A stretch of DNA of 64,000 nucleotides, taken from NCBI GenBank assembly GCA_023101725.1, contig JALJCO010013421.1:65001-129000 (forward strand), written 5' to 3'. This document shows, in pieces, positions 57,601 through 64,000 of the stretch. Under the pieces are notes generated by a model. The model saw only the letters and a program-made list of their open reading frames with translations. It made no database searches and was not told where the DNA came from. The position numbers and the translations under genes were made by a program. This DNA comes from Atherinomorus stipes (lineage: Eukaryota > Chordata > Actinopteri > Atheriniformes > Atherinidae). Each line of letters begins with the position of its first letter. Position 1 is the first letter of the stretch.

Positions 57601-58516
57601 GACCCAGCAATTCATTTTTGTCCTCTGTGGAGGACATGAGTCTCACACCTCTAAGTCAAGCATTATTTGTAGTATTTATCTGAATACTACTGTCGCTTTA
57701 AGAAGACATCCTTGGCTCTCTTTTGATACTTCACTTTTGTGGATGTGATCAATACAGCACATACACCGTCTTTTCAAAATGGTGTGAATTTCAATTTCGA
57801 TGTTTCCCAACAACCAGAGAAATAGATCAAGTTTTGACAGACATCATTTTTCTGTAAGTACAAATCAAAGTTTTTCTCCAGTATGAAAGTCTTTACTTGA
57901 AATTTGCAAGATTTTGTAAAAGGTACAGTCATTTTAACCCGTTCAAAAAACAACTGTCATGTAATGTCCTATTGTAGTGGAAAATCTGGACTTGCTGACT
58001 GTTTCTATTACAAGGGAGCAAAACACGAAGTGAGGCAGAGAGGCTTTTACAAAGAATTGTGGAGGAATTTAATTAATTTGTTTTATTGGATACTTTTTTA
58101 TAACTGAATTTTACATTTTGCTGGACATGAAAGAGGAAAAGAAAGATTAAGAAAAAAAAGGAGTGAACATAAATTAAAAGGGGAGTGGAAAGAGGAAAGG
58201 AACACCAAAGATAAACCACAACGGCCAACTGCTGCATCTGCACAGAAACCGAACAGAAAGAATTATATGGTCTTTACTGGAAAACAAAGGTGATAATCGT
58301 CAGAAGCTCCTGTTGGAGACAAGCAAGCTGAGAACAACCTGGATCACAGTCACGACTAAAGCATGAAAATCACACTTGCGCACACACAGAACTACAAAAA
58401 ACGAACGGAAAACACAAAATCAACCAAAGAAACAACTGACAGAAAAGCAACTACTGCATTTGTGTGAGCAGAAGCAGCATATTAATAAAATTACAAGTGA
58501 AGTTTTAAAGAAAAGT
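57601..58516. other. Unique sequence, no gene seen
   Basis: AT-rich. No recognised frame or RNA. Confidence 0.5.
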
Positions 58517-61500
58517 GTCACGATGAGGTGGAACGAGAGATTCTCATCATGATGCGGTGGAACGAGAGATTCTCATCACGATGAGGTGGAACGAGAGATT
58601 CTCATCACGATGAGGTGGAACGAGAGATTCTCATCATGATGCGGTGGAATGGGAGATTCGCATCACGATGAGGTGCAACGAGAGATTCTCATCACGGTGA
58701 GATGAAACGGGAGATTCTCATCACGATGAGGTGGAACGGGAGATTCTCATCACGATGAGGTGGAACGGGAGATTCTCATCATGATGAGGTGGAACGGGAG
58801 ATTCTCATCACAATGTGGTGGAACGGGAGATTCTCATCACGATGAGGTGGAACGGGAGATTCTCATCACGGTGAGATGAAACGGGAGATTCTCATCACGG
58901 TGAGGTGGAACGGGAGATTCTCATCACGATGAGGTGGAACGGGAGATTCTCATCACGATGAGGTGCAACGAGAGATTCTCATCACGATGTGGTGGAACGG
59001 GAGATTCTCATCATGATGAGGTGGAACGGGAGATTCTCATCACGATGAGGTGCAACGAGAGATTCTCATCATGATGTGGTGGAATGGGAGATTCGCATCA
59101 CGATGAGGTGCAACGAGAGATTCTCATCACGATGAGATGAAACGGGAGATTCTCATCACGGTGAGGTGGAACGGGAGATTCTCATCACGATGAGGTGGAA
59201 CGGGAGATTCTCATCACGATGAGGTGGAACGGGAGATTCGCATCACGATGAGGTGGAACGGGAGATTCGCATCACGATGAGGTGGAACGGGAGATTCTCA
59301 TCACGATGAGGTGGAACGGGAGATTCTCATCACGATGAGGTGCAACGAGAGATTCTCATCACGATGTGGTGGAACGGGAGATTCTCATCATGATGAGGTG
59401 GAACGGGAGATTCTCATCACGATGAGGTGGAACGAGAGATTCTCATCATGATGTGGTGGAACGGGAGATTCGCATCACGATGAGGTGCAACGAGAGATTC
59501 TCATCACGATGAGGTGGAACGGGAGATTCTCATCATGATGAGGTGCAACGGGAGATTCTCATCACGATGAGGTGCAACGAGAGATTCTCATCATGATGAG
59601 GTGCAACGGGAGATTCGCATCACGATGAGGTGCAACGAGAGATTCTCATCACGATGAGGTGGAACGGGAGATTCTCATCATGATGAGGTGCAACGGGAGA
59701 TTCTCATCATGATGAGGTGGAACGGCAGATTCTCATCACGATGAGGTGGAACGGGAGATTCGCATCACGATGAGGTGCAACGATAGATTATCATCACGAT
59801 GAGGTGCAACGGGAGATTCTCATCATGATGAGGTGCAACGGGAGATTCTCATCATGATGAGGTGGAACGGGAGATTCTCATCATGATGAGGTGGAACGGG
59901 AGATTCTCATCACTAGGAGGTGGAACGGGAGATTCTCATCACTAGGAGGTGAAACGGGAGATTCTCATCACGATGAGGTGGAACGGGAGATTCTCATCAC
60001 GATGAGGTGGAACGGGAGATTCTCATCACGATGAGGTGCAACGAGAGATTCTCATCACGATGTGGTGGAACGGGAGATTCTCATCATGATGAGGTGGAAC
60101 GGGAGATTCTCATCACGATGAGGTGCAACGAGAGATTCTCATCATGATGTGGTGGAATGGGAGATTCGCATCACGATGAGGTGCAACGAGAGATTCTCAT
60201 CACGATGAGATGAAACGGGAGATTCTCATCACGGTGAGGTGGAACGGGAGATTCTCATCACGATGAGGTGGAACGGGAGATTCTCATCACGATGAGGTGG
60301 AACGGGAGATTCGCATCACGATGAGGTGGAACGGGAGATTCTCATCACGATGAGGTGGAACGGGAGATTCTCATCACGATGAGGTGCAACGAGAGATTCT
60401 CATCACGATGTGGTGGAACGGGAGATTCTCATCATGATGAGGTGGAACGGGAGATTCTCATCACGATGAGGTGCAATGAGAGATTCTCATCATGATGTGG
60501 TGGAATGGGAGATTCGCATCACGATGAGGTGCAACGAGAGATTCTCATCACGATGAGGTGGAACGGGAGATTCTCATCATGATGAGGTGCAACGGGAGAT
60601 TCTCATCATGATGAGGTGGAACGGCAGATTCTCATCACGATGAGGTGGAACGGGAGATTCGCATCACGATGAGGTGCAACGATAGATTATCATCACGATG
60701 AGGTGCAACGGGAGATTCTCATCATGATGAGGTGCAACGGGAGATTCTCATCATGATGAGGTGGAACGGGAGATTCTCATCACTAGGAGGTGGAACGGGA
60801 GATTCTCATCACTAGGAGGTGAAACGGGAGATTCTCATCACGATGAGGTGGAACGGGAGATTCTCATCACGATGAGGTGGAACGGGAGATTCTCATCACG
60901 GTGAGGTGGAACGGGAGATTCTCATCACGGTGAGGTGGAACGGGAGATTCTCATCATGATGAGGTGGAACGGGAGATTCTCATCATGATGAGGTGGAACG
61001 GCAGATTCTCATCGCGATGAGGTGGAACGGGAGATTCGCATCACGATGAGGTGCAACGATAGATTCTCATCACGATGAGGTGCAACGGGAGATTCTCATC
61101 AGGATGAGGTGGAACGGGAGATTCGCATCACGATGAGGTGGAACGGGAGATTCTCATCAGGATGAGGTGGAATGGGAGATTCTCATCATGATGAGGTGGA
61201 ATGGCAGATTCTCATCGCGATGAGGTGGAACGGGAGATTCGCATCACGATGAGGTGGAACGGGAGATTCTCATCACGATGAGGTGCAACGGGAGATTCTC
61301 ATCATGATGAGGTGCAACGGGAGATTCTCATCATGATGAGGTGGAACGGGACATTCTCATCATGATGAGGTGCAACGATAGATTCTCATCACGATGAGGT
61401 GCAACGGGAGATTCTCATCATGATGAGGTGCAACGGGAGATTCTCATCATGATGAGGTGGAACGGGACATTCTCATCATGATGAGGTGCAACGATAGATT

Positions 61501-62580
61501 CTCATCACGATGAGGTGCAACGGGAGATTCTCATCACGATGAGGTGCAACGGGAGATTCTCATCATGATGAGGTGGAACAGGAGATTCTCATCACTAGGA
61601 GGTGGAACGGGAGATTCTCATCACGATGAGGTGGAACAGGAGATTCTCATCACAATGAGGTGGAACGGGAGATTCGCATCACGATGAGGTGGAACGGGAG
61701 ATTCTCATCATGATTAGGTGGAACAGGAGATTCTCATCACGATGAGGTGGAACGGGAGATTCTCATCATGATGAGGTGGAACGGGAGATTCTCATCATGA
61801 TTAGGTGGAACAGAAGATTCTCATCACGATGAGGTGGAACGGGAGATTCTCATCATGATTAGGTGGAACAGAAGATTCTCATCACGATGAGGTGGAACGG
61901 GAGATTCTCATCATGATTAGGTGGAACAGGAGATTCTCATCACCAGGAGGTGGAACGTGAGATTGTCATCATGATGACGTGGAACGGGAGATTCTCATCA
62001 CCAGGAGGTGGAACGGGAGATTCTCATCACCAGGAGGTGGAACGGGAGATTCTCATCACAAGGAGGTGGAACGGGAGATTCTCATCACCAGGAGGTGGAA
62101 CGTGAGATTGTCATCATGATGACGTGGAACGGGAGATTCTCATCACCAGGAGGTGGAACGGGAGATTCTCATCACCAGGAGGTGGAACGTGAGATTGTCA
62201 TCATGATGACGTGGAACGGGAGATTCTCATCACTAGGAGGTGGAACGGGAGATTCTCATCACTAGGAGGTGGAACAAGAGATCCTCATTATCAAGAGGTG
62301 GAATAAGGGATTCTCATCGAGAGGAGGTAGAAGAGAGATTCTCATTACGATGAGGTGGAACAAGAGATTCTCATCATGAAGAGGTGGAATAGGATATTCT
62401 CGTCGTGAGGAGGTGGAACGGGAGATTCTGATTATCGAGAGGTGGAATAAGGAATTCTCATTGAGAGGAGGTGGAACGGGTGATTTTCATTACAATGAGG
62501 TGGAAAGAGAGATTCTCGTCATGAAGAGATGGAATAAGGGATTCTCATCGAGAGGAGGTGGAACGGGAGATTCTCATCAT
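58517..62580. repeat. 29 bp satellite, locus 2, about 140 units
   Basis: Same unit as 36885-37835. Variants include GGTGCAACGAGAG, GATGTGGTGG, ATTCGCATCAC, ACTAGGAGG and ACCAGGAGG. Rare markers recur at multiples of 29 bp (for example CGATAGATTATC at 59781 and 60680, 899 bp or 31 units). From about 62260 to the right edge the units become much more diverged, with AAGAGGTGGAATAAGGG types. Each unit carries inverted TGATGAG and CTCATCA. Confidence 0.97.
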
Positions 62581-62904
62581 TTGCTTGCGGTAAGGTCTCA
62601 GTTTGCAGCAGAATAGAGAGGTTATTGTTTTTAGAAGCTAACAGGAGGTCCAAACATATTTTACCTTTATCCCACCACTTAGGAGGCTAATCTTGATTAA
62701 GTTCTGCTCAAACACCCGGTAACTGCATCTGCCTCCATCTCACGTGCTCTCAGAGAGGAATGTGGGAATGAAATGCAATGCAGATATGATGTAAACGTCT
62801 GAGGCTAAGATGGAGCAGGATCACAGCCAGGATCATTTGTAACGCTGTGAAAGAGGACGTGTTGGGGTGAAAGAGGACTTTGGGCACCCTAGATAGCAGG
62901 TAGT
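62581..62904. other. No gene seen
   Basis: Unique sequence. Confidence 0.45.
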
Positions 62905-63028
62905 TTATCAGATATTGGAAAATATCAGACTGATATTTTCCTAAAAAAAAAAATCTCACAAGACCTTGTTCGGTTTTGAAATCTTGCGAGATCTTGTTCC
63001 ATTCGCACTAGTGCAGCATAATATACAT
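62905..63028. mobile_element. hAT-like fragment
   Basis: TCAGATATTGGAAAATATCA followed by GAAATCTTGCGAGATCTTG and TTCCATT matches the interior of the family near 30600-30650 and 42600-42760. It contains the local palindrome CTTGCGAGATCTTG. Confidence 0.55.

Positions 63029-63070
<42 letters not shown>
63029..63070. repeat. (TA)n microsatellite
   Basis: About 20 TA units, abutting the left end of the next Tc1-like element. Confidence 0.95.
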
Positions 63071-63071
<1 letters not shown>

Positions 63072-63804
63072 TGCCTGGCCAAAAAAAAAAGTGGCCACCT
63101 GGATGTAACTAAGCAAACCGGTACGAGCCTCCTATTGGATAATTACATGATGGGCGATCATCTTTCAGCTGGCAACAAGTTATTTAACCCCAACTGGTGC
63201 AATGAGTTGCTTCTCATTTCCTAAACAACCATGTGGAAAGACACATCCGTGGTCGTGGAAAAGATGTTAGTCTGTCTGAGAAGGGTCAGATCATTGGCAT
63301 CAAGAGGTGAAAACATCTAAGGAGATGCAGAAACTACTAAAACTGGGTTCAGAACAGTCCAACGCATTCTGAAAAACTGGAAGGATAGTGGACCATCGTC
63401 TTCCAGGAAGAAATGTGGCCGGAAAGGCAGATGAAGTGATGCAGCATCATGCCTAGTGCTACTGTATGAGCCTGTGGGGGCAGTGTGATGATCTGGGGTT
63501 GCTGCAGTTGCTCAGGTCCAGGTTCAGCAACAGTATGAGCTCAGACCTGAACCCCATTGAGAATCTTTGGGATGTGCTAGAGAGGGCTTTGCGCAGCGGT
63601 CAGACTCTACCATCATCATCAAGATCTTGGTGAAAAATTAATGCAACACTGGATGGAAATAAATCTTTTGACATTGCAGAAGCTTATCGAAACAATGCCA
63701 CAGCGAATGCTGCCGTAATCAAAGCTAAAGGCGGTTAAAGTATTGGAGTGAATGACCTTTTTTTTTTTTTTTGGTGGCGAATTTTTTTTTGGCCAGGCAG
63801 TGTA
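63071..63804 (+). mobile_element. Tc1-like element, internally deleted
   Basis: The terminal inverted repeats are clear: left CTGCCTGGCCAAAAAAAAAA and right, ending near 63800, TTTTTTTTTGGCCAGGCAG. The interior shows Tc1 transposase coding pieces: a helix-turn-helix region (63265-63420), a stretch with GCCTGTGGGGGCAGTGTGAT near 63471, and the NPIENLWDVLE block with the last catalytic Glu near 63552-63585. Two gaps, near 63425 and near 63540, join distant parts of the gene. With about 734 bp it is roughly half a full element and cannot code for transposase. Confidence 0.82.
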
Positions 63805-63805
63805 G

Positions 63806-64000
63806 ATACAGCCATGGAAAAAATGTAGAGACCGCCCTTGTTTTCTCATATTTCTTGGTCATTTTGAAGCCTGGTACTACTAAAAGAACATTTGTCTGTA
63901 CAAACATAATAACAAAAATAGCTCATAAGAGTTTAATTTAAGAACTGATATCAGCCATTTTCCTTTCTTTTTTTTTTTTTTTTCTTGATAAGTGATTTTG
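63806..64000. mobile_element. Start of another Tc1-like element, cut by the window end
   Basis: ATACAGCCATGGAAAAAATG followed by AGACCGCCCTTGTTTTCTCA resembles the terminal repeat of a further fish Tc1-like family. It lies directly against the end of the preceding element. The rest is beyond the window. Confidence 0.55.

Overview
This window looks like vertebrate, almost certainly teleost fish, nuclear DNA from an intergenic or intronic region. It carries several Tc1-like DNA transposons of fish type, a tRNA-derived SINE, an L2-like LINE, a Ty3/gypsy element, many hAT-like elements without coding capacity, and CpG sites decaying to TpG/CpA. I find no convincing host protein-coding gene. Every recognisable coding stretch is a decayed transposable-element gene. 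Roughly 30 kb of the 64 kb is tandem repeat. Family names rest on sequence recognition, with no database search behind them.

Layout. 1-5.5 kb: a degenerate Ty3/gypsy LTR retrotransposon (852 to about 5251) inside a TGAA/TGAG simple-sequence array, plus a duplicated LTR. 6.2-16.9 kb: one Tc1-like transposon swollen to over 10 kb by a nested insertion and by an 8.3 kb minisatellite of about 52 bp units that grew inside the transposase reading frame. 18.8-22.4 kb: an 18 bp satellite split by a 588 bp inverted-repeat element. 22.4-30 kb: a dispersed repeat, a CpG-rich unique stretch, a nested pair of small inverted-repeat elements holding a 24 bp minisatellite, and a second Tc1-like fragment (minus strand) holding a 36 bp minisatellite. 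30.8-36.2 kb: a tRNA-SINE expanded by a 38 bp array, then two copies of a hAT-like element, one carrying an expanded 34 bp array. 36.9-40.5 kb: a 29 bp satellite interrupted by a 5'-truncated L2-like LINE (minus strand), itself carrying a 33 bp minisatellite in its reading frame. 41-47 kb: a 31 bp array in another dispersed repeat, several hAT-like fragments, simple repeats, and an inverted second copy of the 22.4 kb repeat. 47.5-52.7 kb: a 25 bp satellite. 53.8-56.1 kb: a 40 bp satellite with no indels. 58.5-62.6 kb: a second, larger locus of the 29 bp satellite. 63-64 kb: an internally deleted Tc1-like element and the start of another.

The main message is how these parts combine. Seven of the minisatellites sit inside a recognisable transposable element and use a piece of that element as their unit. 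Transposons appear to have seeded tandem arrays, which then grew by unequal exchange and segmental duplication; higher-order repeats are visible in most large arrays. New transposons in turn inserted into the satellites. Nothing here looks like an operon, defence system or CRISPR array. The unusual biology is the birth and growth of satellites from transposons.
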